From: a bacterium
GTDB lineage: Bacteria > Sumerlaeota > Sumerlaeia > SLMS01 > JAHLLQ01
DNA length: 64,000 bases
Direction: 5' to 3'
NCBI GenBank assembly: GCA_020444065.1
Contig: JAHLLQ010000001.1
Span: 186,001 to 250,000 of the forward strand
Shown here: positions 17,655-27,390 of the stretch, one piece after another
Numbering within the stretch: the stretch's first letter is position 1
How the letters are laid out: each line of letters starts with the position of its first letter
The notes under the pieces: generated by a model
What the model saw: only the letters and a program-made list of their open reading frames with translations
What the model was told of the DNA's origin: nothing
Database searches by the model: none
Made by a program: the position numbers and the translations under genes

Positions 17655-18974
17655 TCAATCGCAAACGCGCGAAGGCTCATCGAGCTCCACCTGGCGCCGC
17701 TGCGGATGAGCGTGGCCAAAGGTCTTGTGAGCCAGTCGACGCACTCCGCGAATCCCGGGCTTCTGGGCTTCCTGCTCCAGAAGCTCGCGGAATCGATCGC
17801 AAAGAATCGGTCGATCAAAGTGCCGCTCGAAGTACTCTCTTCCCCGACGTCCCATTTCCCTGGTTTCTTCCGGACGATCGGCCATCCGATTGATGGCGTC
17901 GATCACACCCTGCGGATCATCCTGGTTGACCTGGATTCCGCATCCCGCCTCGCGAATCGTGCGGGCGATATCACAGTCCTTGCTGCCAATGAAGAGAACC
18001 GGACGCTCAGCCGCCATGATGCCGTAGAGCTTACTCGGAACAAGCAGTCCATCGTAGCGCGCATCCAGCGTGATGAGGTGCGCATCAGAGGCGGACAAGG
18101 ACTGGTTCAGTCTCGACCGATCCTGGTACGGAAGGAACTTCACGTGGCCCTCGTACTTACCCAGTGCATCGCGGAGTTCCGACTCCTTCTTTCCGGAGCC
18201 GATGAAGAGGAATTGGATATCCATCTCATCTTCTTCGCAAAGCTTCGCGGCGGCTTCCTGGAAGGCCTCGAACGTGTGACACGTTCCCATGTTGCCGGAG
18301 TACATCAATGTGAAGTGTCCGTCATCCGTGTGCTCCCTCCGGAACTCATTCTCCGTGGGGGAAACGGAATGCACGCTCTGGCCGCAGGACCAACTCTGGA
18401 TAATATCAATCTTTCCATCGCCGACGCCTTTGGCCATCAGGGTCCGCTTCATATCTTCGCCGAGGACAACGATCTTGTTTGCCGTGATGTAGCTGATGCG
18501 CCCAAGCGTGGACCAGATCAGTCGAATCGGACCGACACGTGATAGCACCTCGGCGCGCAAAGCGATGTCCGGATAAATGTCCATGACCCAATAGACGAAA
18601 CGCGTCCGCCGGAGGATTCGAAGCCAGGTTCCCAGCAGCGAAATCATCGGAGGCGTGGTCAATGTGACGATGACATCGGCACGCGGCAGGAAGTGAACCT
18701 TCCAGAATGCTTTTACGTAGAACGAAAGGTAATCTTTGAGACGATCGCGGAACCGGGCACGGCCGCCCTTCAGGAGCCCGATGCGATGCACGTGAACGCC
18801 GTTGAGGACTTCCTCCTGCGGAAGTTCCATCTTGCGCCCATCGTAAAGAGACCGACTGGTCAGAACATGCACTTCGTGACCAGATTCGGCCAGTTGTTCG
18901 CACAAGTCCGCAAGTTGCTGCGCGGTCGCTGCAAAGTCCGGCGCGTAGTACTGATTGACGAAAAGAAATCTCAT
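17655..18974 (-). CDS. Glycosyltransferase family 4 (WbuB-like)
   Basis: 439 residues from the ATG at 18974 (MRFLFVNQYYAPD); a longer frame to 19037 adds residues without homology. The N-terminal pattern NQYYAPDFAATAQQL with SGHEVHVLTS, and the GT4 C-terminal lobe (YSGNMGTCHTFEAF near 210; FLPYQDRSRLNQSLSASDAHL near 275; ILFIGSKDCDIA-like region near 320) match the WbuB/colanic-acid-type GT-B enzymes that add amino-sugars or fucosamine to lipid-linked oligosaccharides. It is the first gene of the leftward exopolysaccharide operon; the promoter should lie in 18975-19386. Confidence 0.92.
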   Translation of the reverse strand: MRFLFVNQYYAPDFAATAQQLADLCEQLAESGHEVHVLTSRSLYDGRKMELPQEEVLNGVHVHRIGLLKGGRARFRDRLKDYLSFYVKAFWKVHFLPRADVIVTLTTPPMISLLGTWLRILRRTRFVYWVMDIYPDIALRAEVLSRVGPIRLIWSTLGRISYITANKIVVLGEDMKRTLMAKGVGDGKIDIIQSWSCGQSVHSVSPTENEFRREHTDDGHFTLMYSGNMGTCHTFEAFQEAAAKLCEEDEMDIQFLFIGSGKKESELRDALGKYEGHVKFLPYQDRSRLNQSLSASDAHLITLDARYDGLLVPSKLYGIMAAERPVLFIGSKDCDIARTIREAGCGIQVNQDDPQGVIDAINRMADRPEETREMGRRGREYFERHFDRPILCDRFRELLEQEAQKPGIRGVRRLAHKTFGHAHPQRRQVELDEPSRVCD

Positions 18975-19386
18975 AAGTCCCGAGGCTCTTTGCCTTGGCA
19001 ATATTGCGCACGCCCTTCTTCCCCAGGCGCACCCCATGTTCCCGTGTCACCCTGCATGTAACGCCAGAGCGAGCAGTGCATTCCCGTGCCTACTGCATGG
19101 CCGGAGCATACCGCCCCACTACCCACGTAGGTCAACCCCATTGACTGCTCTTCTCCGTCATTCTCCGTCCCCCAAAACTGCGAAACAAAGGGTTAGATCG
19201 CCATTGGACGTTTGGACCGTTATGCAAATCCGGGTCCAACCCGAGGCGGAGCGATTGAAGCACTTGAGTAATAGCAGATAGACTCTGTCCGATTTCATTG
19301 CCTGTCCCTTGGGCTTGCGCCATCAGCGCATCGGGTTCAGTTAGAGACAATCATCGGCTGTACCCACTGAGGAGTCCGCTTCGTTC
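18975..19386. other. Divergent intergenic region between the GT4 operon and the ABC exporter
   Basis: 412 bases with no convincing gene. It must hold the promoters of the leftward exopolysaccharide operon and the rightward ABC exporter. I could not identify confident promoter boxes. A weak inverted repeat TTGGACC/GGTCCAA with a loop of 15 bases or more lies near 19214-19243. GAGGAG twelve bases before the ABC start may be its ribosome-binding site. Confidence 0.5.
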
Positions 19387-21132
19387 ATGCCCCGCACCGC
19401 CGAGCCCATCGATCCACGGCCGTGGCACTTCTATTGGCGCCTGCATACCGGCGTGCGCCACAAACTCGCCGGGGGCGGGGTCGTTTCGATCCTGCAGGGC
19501 TTGTCGCTTGTGCCCCTTCCACTGCTTCTTCGGCGGTTTGTGGACGATGCCCTCCCCTCCGGCAAGACAGCCGAAGTCGTGATTGTCGGCGCCATGATGG
19601 TGGGGCTTTCTCTGGCGTCGGCGGGGCTTACATTGCTGAGTCGGCATCTTCTGCTGGATGTCACGAAGACCGCGACGGGTCGTCTGCGTGACCGGATGAC
19701 GCGTCACCTGCACGATCTGCCACACCAGTATCATTGCTCAGCAGACTCCGGACGACTCCATGCCCTGATCGTCACGGATACAGCGCGACTCGATCAGGCC
19801 TCGGGCGCTTTCCTGTCGGCATCGATCCCAGCCGCCGCCGGGATCATCGGGTTTACATGGGTTCTGGTTGATCTCAAACCGCTGCTCTTCGGCGTGACGA
19901 TTCTCGCCTACCTGCCGATTTTGATCGGGACGCGCTATCTGGCTCGAGCATTCCGCCGCCGGCATCACGAGTTCCGGGATGCATTTGCCACCTTCAGTTC
20001 CGGCATCGGTCGCACGCTGACCCTACTTCCTTTGTTGCGCCAGGCGGGAATCCAGAGTGAAGACGCAAACGTCCGTGAAGCCGAGATCAACCAGGTGCGC
20101 AGCACACACCGCACGATGGGGTGGTTCGCAACGGCCGCCGGCATTGCGCAGTCGAATGCGATCAGAATCGGCTCCCTGGCAGTCCTTGTCGTCGGCGCGT
20201 CCTTCATCGTGGCAGGCAAGATGACCGGCGGCGAATTGGTGGCCTTCTATGGCGGCATGGCGCTGCTGAATGCCCAGGTGCAGTCGCTGCTCGACACCGT
20301 GCCGACAATCGTTGGAGCAGATGAAACCCTGGGGGCCATTCACGGGTTCCTGACCGAAGAGCCGGATGAATCCTACAAGGGAACAGAGAAGATCGAGTTC
20401 CAAGGCAATCTGGCAGTCGAGAGTCTGTGGTTCTCCTACGAGAAGGAACGACCTGTTCTCAACGATCTCAGTCTGCAGCTTTCCCCCGGTGAGATTGCTG
20501 CCGTGGCGGGGATCAGTGGCGTAGGGAAGTCGACGCTGCTGCTCACCATCCTTGGCATTCTGCGCCCGGAGAAAGGAACAATCCTCTTTGATGGGCATTC
20601 ACTCACGGATCTGGACATCGTCGGCATCCGTCGACAGATCGGTGTCGTCAGTCAGAACGTGCAGTTGATTACGGGTTCATTGGCAGAGAACCTCCGACTG
20701 GAAGCACCCAACGCCTCCGACGAGCAGCTCATTGAGGCTCTGCGACTGGCGGAGTTGGAGGCCTTCTTCAATTCGCTGCCGAACGGGCTGGCAACGGAAC
20801 TCGGCGAGGGCGGAGCGAAGCTATCCGGCGGTCAGCGCCAACGCCTTGCCCTGGCGCGTGTGCTTGTGCGCCGACCGCGCTTGCTGCTTTTGGATGAACC
20901 GACGCATGGCCTGGACCCCGCTGCAGCAGTGCGTCTGATGCGAACACTGCACGGCTTGCGCGAACGACTCTCCATCCTGCTGGTGAGCCATGACATCTCG
21001 CTTATTCGCGAAGCCGACACGATCCATCTCCTGTCCGATGGCAGGATCGCAGCGAGCGGCGCCTTCGACGAATTAATGAAATCTTCGGAGCACTTCTGTG
21101 AATTTGTAGGAGTAAATGCCCCTTCGCCTTAG
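19387..21132 (+). CDS. ABC exporter, fused permease and ATPase (MsbA/MDR-like half transporter)
   Basis: 581 residues. The N-terminal half has about six hydrophobic helices (residues 25-300). The C-terminal nucleotide-binding domain is complete: Walker A GISGVGKST (~376-384), Q-loop VVSQNVQ (~420), signature LSGGQRQRLALARVL (~480), Walker B LLLLDEPTHGLD and H-loop LLVSHD. The D-loop reads HGLD instead of the common SALD. One polypeptide would function as a homodimer. It could export lipid, lipopolysaccharide precursor or a peptide; its place between the exopolysaccharide operon and the secreted island does not decide which. The stop overlaps the stop of the convergent gene at 21129. Confidence 0.93.
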   Translation: MPRTAEPIDPRPWHFYWRLHTGVRHKLAGGGVVSILQGLSLVPLPLLLRRFVDDALPSGKTAEVVIVGAMMVGLSLASAGLTLLSRHLLLDVTKTATGRLRDRMTRHLHDLPHQYHCSADSGRLHALIVTDTARLDQASGAFLSASIPAAAGIIGFTWVLVDLKPLLFGVTILAYLPILIGTRYLARAFRRRHHEFRDAFATFSSGIGRTLTLLPLLRQAGIQSEDANVREAEINQVRSTHRTMGWFATAAGIAQSNAIRIGSLAVLVVGASFIVAGKMTGGELVAFYGGMALLNAQVQSLLDTVPTIVGADETLGAIHGFLTEEPDESYKGTEKIEFQGNLAVESLWFSYEKERPVLNDLSLQLSPGEIAAVAGISGVGKSTLLLTILGILRPEKGTILFDGHSLTDLDIVGIRRQIGVVSQNVQLITGSLAENLRLEAPNASDEQLIEALRLAELEAFFNSLPNGLATELGEGGAKLSGGQRQRLALARVLVRRPRLLLLDEPTHGLDPAAAVRLMRTLHGLRERLSILLVSHDISLIREADTIHLLSDGRIAASGAFDELMKSSEHFCEFVGVNAPSP

Positions 21133-21614
21133 TGCGCTGGGGGCGGAGCAGATCGCTCTCGCCTGACGATCACATCCACCCACTGAGAAACAAAATCCTG
21201 GTTTGGATTACAGGTATCGATGCTGCCCTGGAATCGCCCTTCGCGCACGGGAAGAAGAATGAACGTCACGTCGATGGATTCTCCCGGCTCCAGTGAGCGA
21301 TTGAAGACCCAACTTCGTTGATCCAAGAACATTACTTGCATCGAACTCTGTGGAGCCGGGTCGATTGAGATGACCTGAAAACCGTCGAGAAGTTCGTTGT
21401 CGACGTCGATACTGCTGAGTGTGACGGCCTGGGTGTGTGGATTCGTGGCCGAGACGACCATCGGAAACTCCGCATCCAATTGCACCCGCCCCGGAACATC
21501 GATCGAAGTGCTCACCGTGGGAAGTATGCGAAAGAAGAGGAACCCGACAATGCCTGCAATGAGCACGACAAAGAGCAATCCTGCGGCCAGACATCCGATG
21601 AGGAACTTCTTCAT
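21129..21614 (-). CDS. Small membrane-anchored protein with beta-sandwich-like exterior (unknown)
   Basis: 161 residues from the ATG at 21614 (MKKFLIGCLAAG), with GGAG eleven bases upstream; the longer frame to 21932 is an open extension without character. Residues 5-30 form one strong hydrophobic segment (GLLFVVLIAGIVGFLFF), then a beta-rich exterior of about 130 residues containing FPMVVSATNPHTQAVTLSSI and LEPGESIDVTFILLP. That pattern resembles LEA-14/immunoglobulin-like folds that deal with 'ordinary' versus modified terms. No enzyme motif. It may be a single-pass surface or periplasmic factor. Function unknown. Confidence 0.72.
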   Translation of the reverse strand: MKKFLIGCLAAGLLFVVLIAGIVGFLFFRILPTVSTSIDVPGRVQLDAEFPMVVSATNPHTQAVTLSSIDVDNELLDGFQVISIDPAPQSSMQVMFLDQRSWVFNRSLEPGESIDVTFILLPVREGRFQGSIDTCNPNQDFVSQWVDVIVRRERSAPPPAH

Positions 21615-21792
21615 GGATCCCATCTCTCCAGACAATGAACCTGATTCGTTCTGATTGACGCAATCCTGACGAGTTGCACACCTGTCGTCAACCCGCAACC
21701 TCCCCCACTTCTGACACGACTTCCCATTTGCCAAACGGCACCTCGCGGCCCCATCCTGGGAACAGTTCATCCTCGATCCGGGAGTTCTTCCG

Positions 21793-24516
21793 ATGCGTGT
21801 ATTCCTGTGCCGCCTGGCGGCGCTTTGCCTGATGATTTCGATTTCCCCTACAGCCTGGGCGCAGAGTAAGCGTGCGGAACAGACAGTGAGGCTGCAGCAG
21901 CGCGCCGATCTGATGAGGCACGAAGCAGTCACGCGCGCGAAGGAGTCGGGATGGCGTATCTCCGGAGAGACTGCGGACGGCCAACAGTTCCAACTAATCG
22001 GACGCGATGCGAAGGGGCGACCACTCTACGTTCAAACACTGAACACAAACGCTGCCATCTCAACGGGCGCGGATCTCCTCCAGCAGGCACCGTACAATCT
22101 CGAAGGCACTGGCACCATCTCGGGCGTCTGGGATGGCGGGACTGCACTCCCAACGCATCAGGAATTCAATCAGACGAGCTCAACGCGAATCATCATCGGC
22201 GACGATACGCCGATCAGCGCCCACGCGACCGCCGTTGCCGGCACGATGATCTCTGCAGGCGTCGATGCAGGATCGCTCGGGATGGCTCCGATGGCGTTTG
22301 CGGAGTGCTACGATTACCTGAATGATTACGCAGAAATGGCTCCGCGCCTGGCGGCCAGCCCTGCTGACATGGCCGCGGACCTGCCTATTACCAATCACTC
22401 CTATGGACTTCTGCACGGATGGGAAAACGGAAGCTACTCGGGCTCCTCCGGATGGCACTGGTTCGGGGCGAATTTCAAAGAGGATGGAACCGGCGATCGG
22501 GAGGATGCGTACTTCGGCCGGTACGGAGAAGACGCGAACATCGTGGATGATCTGGCCTATTCCGCGCCGTACTGGCTGATGTTCAAGGCGTGCGGCAACG
22601 ATCGCGACGACCATTACACCGGCCCGACAGATGGCACTGGAATGTTCTTCTTCTACGACTACGTTGCCGACGACTGGGTCGAGACAACGTACACGCTGGC
22701 GACTGCGCCGTTCGCGGACGGTTACGAGGCCGGCGGATTCGACACGATGATCGACAATGCGAACGCAAAGAACATCATTGCGGTTGGTTCCGTGGGAGAT
22801 GCCGTGACCGGGGGGCTGCGCGATCCAGGCGTCGCCGCCATGGCAGCCTACAGTGGCTGGGGGCCTGCCGATGACGGACGTGTGAAGCCGGACATCGTCG
22901 CGAACGGCCAACAATTGCGCACGCCCATTTCAAGCAGCGATACCGCGTATGCGTCGTCCGCCAGTGGTACGTCATTCTCCTGCCCCAACGCGGCGGGGAC
23001 AGCAATTCTGCTCCTCGATCAGGCGAGTCAGAAGCTGGGCGGAGCGGCGATTCGCGCCAGTACGATCAAGGCGCTGATGCTGGGAACAGCGACCGACATG
23101 GGACGGCCCGGACCAGACTATGAATACGGATGGGGATTGCCCGACGGCGTGCGCGCCGCCGATGTGGTCACGAGCCAATCAACGAATCCCGGCGGCTTCC
23201 ATCTCGTCGAAGGTGTGTTGGACACGACGAACGGCACTGATTCATTCCATCTCGTGTGGGATGGATCGAACGATCTGGTTGTCACGATCTGTTGGACTGA
23301 TCCGCCGAGCTCTCCCCTGCCGCTGGTCGTGGACTCGCGAACGCCGGCGCTTGTGAACGATCTGGATCTGCGCGTCGTTGGTCCGGGAGGAACGTTCTTC
23401 CCGTTCATTCTCGATCCGGACAATCCGACAGACAATGCAACGACCGGAGACAATGTTGTCGATACGATCGAGCAGGTGATCGTGCCCTCCGGAACAACGG
23501 CAGGAACGTACACAGTCACTGTCTCGCACAAGAGCACACTCACAAACGGCGAGCAGTGGTACTCTCTAATCGCGGAAGGACAATCCCTCGCGGCGGCGGC
23601 CTCACCTAGCATTTCGAGTGTCCTGCCCGCTGATGGTGTGGCCTACTCCATGGTTTCAGTCGAACTTGATGGTTCTGACTTCCAAGTCGGAACGCAGTTG
23701 GAGCTTCGCCGCGGAGCAGTCACCCATGCCGCGGCAACAAATGAATACAACGCCCCCCAGAAGGCCTTCGGCAATTTCGATCTGAGTGGACTGGATTACG
23801 GACTGTATGATGTCGTTGCTTTCATGCCAGGCGGCGACGAGGCAGTTCTCGTCGACGGCTTCGAAGTTACGAACGACGCGCCGCAGATTCTAGCACAGGC
23901 CTCTTGCACTCTCCATGAGGGCGATTCTGTTGGTCTAATCATCACGGCCGATGATTCAAACCCGACAGAGAATGTTGCGCTGACTTCTGGTACACTTCCC
24001 AGCTTTGCTTCCTTGGTTCCTGAATCTTCGGACAACCCAACGACTGCCATCCTGCAACTGGCGCCTGGATATGCGGATGCGGCGGCAACACAGACACTCA
24101 CGGTTTCTGCAACTGATGATGCACCTTCGCCGGCCATGAGTTCGGTTGGAATCGATGTGCTGGTGCTCAACACGCCTACCATCGATTCCGTCGCTGCGCT
24201 TGATGAGACCACAGTCGTGGTCACATTCGATTCCGCAATGAGCGAAAGCGGTCCGGGTTCGGTCCTGAACGCAGGCGCGTATTCCATCCAGACATCGACG
24301 CGGGCAACTCTCACGGTGACGGGCGTAATTCCCGCCGGTGGGAATACCTACAATGTCCAGACAGCCGCACAAACATCCGGCCAGGGCTATATGTTAACAG
24401 TGACTGGAGTCGAAGATGGCGACGGCAATCCGATTGCCACGGACCCCGCCTATGGCTCCGCCGGGTTCACGGGCTTTACTCCATCGGCCGTAGCCGAATG
24501 GTGGATTCTCCAATGA
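21793..24516 (+). CDS. Secreted subtilisin-like serine protease (S8, KP-43-like)
   Basis: 907 residues from the ATG at 21793 (GGGAG eight bases upstream), with a signal peptide ending in AWA-Q near residue 23. The catalytic triad can be placed: Asp about 114 in GVWDGGTALP, His about 144 in SAHATAVAGTM (HAT rather than HGT), and Ser about 394 in GTSFSCPNAAGTA; the oxyanion Asn is in TNHSYG. A P-domain-like beta-sandwich follows (about 475-600, ICWTDPP, NDLDLRVVGPGG), as in KP-43 subtilases. After that come about 300 residues of Ig-like and cadherin-like repeats. It has no EF-hand tail; the last residues are AVAEWWILQ, related to the ends of two other exported proteins. A terminator follows directly. 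Confidence 0.9.
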   Translation: MRVFLCRLAALCLMISISPTAWAQSKRAEQTVRLQQRADLMRHEAVTRAKESGWRISGETADGQQFQLIGRDAKGRPLYVQTLNTNAAISTGADLLQQAPYNLEGTGTISGVWDGGTALPTHQEFNQTSSTRIIIGDDTPISAHATAVAGTMISAGVDAGSLGMAPMAFAECYDYLNDYAEMAPRLAASPADMAADLPITNHSYGLLHGWENGSYSGSSGWHWFGANFKEDGTGDREDAYFGRYGEDANIVDDLAYSAPYWLMFKACGNDRDDHYTGPTDGTGMFFFYDYVADDWVETTYTLATAPFADGYEAGGFDTMIDNANAKNIIAVGSVGDAVTGGLRDPGVAAMAAYSGWGPADDGRVKPDIVANGQQLRTPISSSDTAYASSASGTSFSCPNAAGTAILLLDQASQKLGGAAIRASTIKALMLGTATDMGRPGPDYEYGWGLPDGVRAADVVTSQSTNPGGFHLVEGVLDTTNGTDSFHLVWDGSNDLVVTICWTDPPSSPLPLVVDSRTPALVNDLDLRVVGPGGTFFPFILDPDNPTDNATTGDNVVDTIEQVIVPSGTTAGTYTVTVSHKSTLTNGEQWYSLIAEGQSLAAAASPSISSVLPADGVAYSMVSVELDGSDFQVGTQLELRRGAVTHAAATNEYNAPQKAFGNFDLSGLDYGLYDVVAFMPGGDEAVLVDGFEVTNDAPQILAQASCTLHEGDSVGLIITADDSNPTENVALTSGTLPSFASLVPESSDNPTTAILQLAPGYADAAATQTLTVSATDDAPSPAMSSVGIDVLVLNTPTIDSVAALDETTVVVTFDSAMSESGPGSVLNAGAYSIQTSTRATLTVTGVIPAGGNTYNVQTAAQTSGQGYMLTVTGVEDGDGNPIATDPAYGSAGFTGFTPSAVAEWWILQ

Positions 24517-24520
24517 GATA

Positions 24521-24548
24521 GGAGGGCCGGATTTGACTCCGTCCCTCC
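24521..24548 (+). terminator. Terminator between convergent subtilase and amylase genes
   Basis: GGAGGG-C-CGGA pairs with TCCG-T-CCCTCC around TTTGAC, leaving one mismatch, and is followed by TTTCTCATT on the plus strand. It starts four bases after the subtilase stop. Confidence 0.75.
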
Positions 24549-24572
24549 TTTCTCATTCCTATTCCCAGTCGA

Positions 24573-27209
24573 TCACGGCGTACCGCGGTAATTCACGATC
24601 ACTTGGTTCAGTTCAGAGACAGAGATGGAGTTGCTATCGTCCGTGTCCGCACTGGGCGGGATTGGTCCGAGCCCACGGAATCCGAGTAGGACGCTGTTCA
24701 ACTCGCCGAGAGTCACGCGACCGCTGTAGTCCTCATCGCCCGCCTTCTGCGCGCCGATACCGATCGTCCATGTCGTACGGCTGCGATTGCCAGTCTCTTC
24801 GAAGGCAAACACCGTAATCGTGTGCTGGCCGTTCGGCAGATCACTGAATGCGAAGCGGAACACATCGCGATCCCACCAGGATGCCTTGTTGCCGGCGTCG
24901 AGGACGGGCTCCTCTCCGGGTGGCAGATCGAGGAACACATGCACAGAATTCGCCGTCTGGTCTTCGCTCTTGAAGACAAACTCGTAGGCGCCCTCTTCGA
25001 TGTCATGCATGCCCGTCGGGTTCGGTGGATACATCAGGCCCATCGGGGGCGGTACGCGATCCACGTAGATAACCTTGCGCACAGTACGATATGTCGTTGG
25101 CGCCCAGGAAGGCCGCGGCAAGAAGGCGACTGCTGAAACGTAATTGAGGCCCTCGATGATTCCCTCGCGATCGAGATCGACGGCTTGAGTGAATGTCCCC
25201 GTGCCTCCCGATGCGCGTGGAGACGCATTATCGAAATCTTCGTAGCCGCGCAGGATATTGTCCGATGTGTTCGGGGCGTTGCCGGCAAAATCGAGCCCTG
25301 GGTTGCTGTTAACATCGACGTTGTTGTTCCAACGCAACATGGCATGGTCTTCGGCCGGCGGGAAGTTCGTTCCGTCCGGCTGAGCCGTTTGCAGGACAAG
25401 CACGGCCGTGTCGGAGGTCACAACATCCACTTCCGTCAGACGCTGCGTACCATTGTTGTCCGGCGTGTCTGGGTCGGCAGGGAGAGTCGATGACTTGTTC
25501 GTCACGGTCAGTGTCGCCTCGGGCCGAGGCAGTGAGTAGAACAAGTACGGGCGGCCGTGCTCCTGGTTATCCCAGTTCAGATTTCGAGGGACCTTGAATT
25601 CAACCCACCCGTTTGTCGGGACGTAGATCCACTCGGGAATGTCATCGTATGGATCGACAAAAGGATCGGCTGCATTGCCGGTCTGCTCCTGAAGCCAGCG
25701 ATCGCGGAACTCGCTACTCAGAACTTCAACCCAATAGGCATCGTGCCCCGCATCGCCTCGATCGGAGAGAAGAATGATAGCGCTGTTCTCGCGTTCGTAA
25801 GCCACCATATCGACAGAACGATAGCGCTCCGAGAATGGATTGTTGGTTCGCCCCGCGATGTAGTCGTTGTGCAGTTCCAACATCTTCGTAATCGTGTTCC
25901 CATATCGCCCGCCGAGAGCATCCCCTCGTCCATCCGATGGGAAGTCGCGACCGGTGCCGAATTCCTCCGCATTGAAGTACACGGTCGGGAAACCCGGGCG
26001 CGAGAGCGTGTACTGATACGCCATGTTCGAGAGGTACGGCGGATCGCCCAATCCCCCACCGTCGTGACTCTGGACAAACTGCACGCCGAGAGTTCCATCG
26101 GTTGCACTGCCATCGTATCCATCGAAGCTGCTGTCGAGGATCTGTGGGAAGTTATCCGTACCGATCACGCTCTTCATTGTGAAGTACAGCGCGAAATCGA
26201 GCGCATCGCGATTGCCGGCCGGAGCGGCACCCGTATCGCAATTGCCCGTCCCGTTCTTGCAGACATAGGTCGCCAATGCGCCCCAATCGCTCGTGACGTT
26301 TTCGCCAAATGAAAATGGGGTCACCCGGTCACCCCAGAAATCCGTTCCGTTGTTGTAGACCCAGGCATCGTAGAAGCTCTTGAAGAACCAATCGGGCGTG
26401 TGCTTCACGGCATCGAGACGGAAACCGTCGACGCCTTTCACCTCGACCAGCCATTGAGCATAGCGCAGCAGCAGGCCTGTTGCATTTTCTGCATACGGAT
26501 CGCCACTTAGCGGATTTGTCAGGTTGAAACCAGAGTAGGTCAACACATCGCTGGGATCCGGATCGACGTCCGGATAGAAGCGCCGGTTGTTCACGTCGAT
26601 TGGTTCATTGGGGATGTTATTCGCCCCCGCCTCTGCAGGCTGACGGACGACCTGGTGGTTTTTCTCCTGGGCGATGTCGATCAAACCGGCCAGGCGACAT
26701 TGCCATGCATCTGTTTCGCAACTCGGTCCGTCGGAAGATGCATTGTGGAAGTCTCCATCCGCGTCGCCGCCGTAGGATAACATGAATCCCGGATAATCGC
26801 CCGCCGCCTCGAAACCGGGCGTACGCAGATCGCGGAATCCATTGTGATTGAAAACAGTGTCGGCGAAAACCAGTACCCCCGCGCGGTGCGCCTCGTCAAC
26901 GAACGCGTCGAACTTCGCTTCGGTTCCATAAAGGGTCGGAGAGTCAGGCGAACCGAGATCGAAGCGATTGTAGACGTCGAATCCCACGCTGTACGCGCCG
27001 GAATCTGCCTTCGCAATCGGAGGCGTCCAAATGGCTCCATAGCCAGTCATGAAGGCATCCGGCATCTTGCGCTCCATCGTGTACCATTGGCTTTCAAACC
27101 ACTGCAGGATCACGCGAGCCGAGGCGGTGGCGGGGATGGCTGCCAACAAGGCCGCGGCCACGCAACCTGCGGTGATTCGCCGGATAGATCGGGTCTTCTT
27201 TCGAGCCAT
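24573..27209 (-). CDS. Secreted alpha-amylase family enzyme (GH13) with EF-hand-like tail
   Basis: 878 residues from the ATG at 27209, fixed by GGAGG eight bases upstream; the longer frame is spurious. A signal peptide (residues 1-37) ends near ASA-R. GH13 regions in order: I FADTVFNHNG (~113), II GFRLDAVKH with the nucleophile Asp about 266, III FGENVTSD with the acid/base Glu about 302, IV FVQSHDGGG with the transition-state Asp about 380 (QSHD in place of the usual xNHD). After the barrel come beta-rich domains and, from about residue 820, two EF-hand-like loops (GDEDYSGRVTLGEL and ADTDDSNSISVSEL). It should hydrolyse alpha-1,4-glucans outside the cell. The first loop of its tail lacks one of the usual Asp ligands. 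Confidence 0.93.
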   Translation of the reverse strand: MARKKTRSIRRITAGCVAAALLAAIPATASARVILQWFESQWYTMERKMPDAFMTGYGAIWTPPIAKADSGAYSVGFDVYNRFDLGSPDSPTLYGTEAKFDAFVDEAHRAGVLVFADTVFNHNGFRDLRTPGFEAAGDYPGFMLSYGGDADGDFHNASSDGPSCETDAWQCRLAGLIDIAQEKNHQVVRQPAEAGANNIPNEPIDVNNRRFYPDVDPDPSDVLTYSGFNLTNPLSGDPYAENATGLLLRYAQWLVEVKGVDGFRLDAVKHTPDWFFKSFYDAWVYNNGTDFWGDRVTPFSFGENVTSDWGALATYVCKNGTGNCDTGAAPAGNRDALDFALYFTMKSVIGTDNFPQILDSSFDGYDGSATDGTLGVQFVQSHDGGGLGDPPYLSNMAYQYTLSRPGFPTVYFNAEEFGTGRDFPSDGRGDALGGRYGNTITKMLELHNDYIAGRTNNPFSERYRSVDMVAYERENSAIILLSDRGDAGHDAYWVEVLSSEFRDRWLQEQTGNAADPFVDPYDDIPEWIYVPTNGWVEFKVPRNLNWDNQEHGRPYLFYSLPRPEATLTVTNKSSTLPADPDTPDNNGTQRLTEVDVVTSDTAVLVLQTAQPDGTNFPPAEDHAMLRWNNNVDVNSNPGLDFAGNAPNTSDNILRGYEDFDNASPRASGGTGTFTQAVDLDREGIIEGLNYVSAVAFLPRPSWAPTTYRTVRKVIYVDRVPPPMGLMYPPNPTGMHDIEEGAYEFVFKSEDQTANSVHVFLDLPPGEEPVLDAGNKASWWDRDVFRFAFSDLPNGQHTITVFAFEETGNRSRTTWTIGIGAQKAGDEDYSGRVTLGELNSVLLGFRGLGPIPPSADTDDSNSISVSELNQVIVNYRGTP

Positions 27210-27324
27210 GACGGGGTCCTCCATGCAAACTTGCTGAGACGTGCGGAATTGTGTCGTTTCGACTTCAAAGTCTATGCTCATTCCTTGCGCCATGTCAGCG
27301 CAATTCAGTGCCTTAAACGTAAGA

Positions 27325-27352
27325 GCCCGGGGATCCCACAGGACCCCCGGGC
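27325..27352 (-). terminator. Hairpin downstream of the endonuclease I gene
   Basis: GCCCGGGG (27325-27332) pairs with CCCCGGGC (27345-27352). On the minus strand it follows the stop of the 27391-30015 gene and is trailed by TCTTACGTTT, a weak T-run. It could terminate that gene before the amylase gene. Confidence 0.55.
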
Positions 27353-27390
27353 GTCTCGGCCTCACTCCCCCTCAGCCTCCGCCAAGACCG

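Noticed and set aside
19214-19243. Inverted repeat TTGGACC/GGTCCAA
   Set aside because: Seven base pairs with a loop of more than 15 bases is within chance for a 412-base region; no T-run or conserved position supports it.
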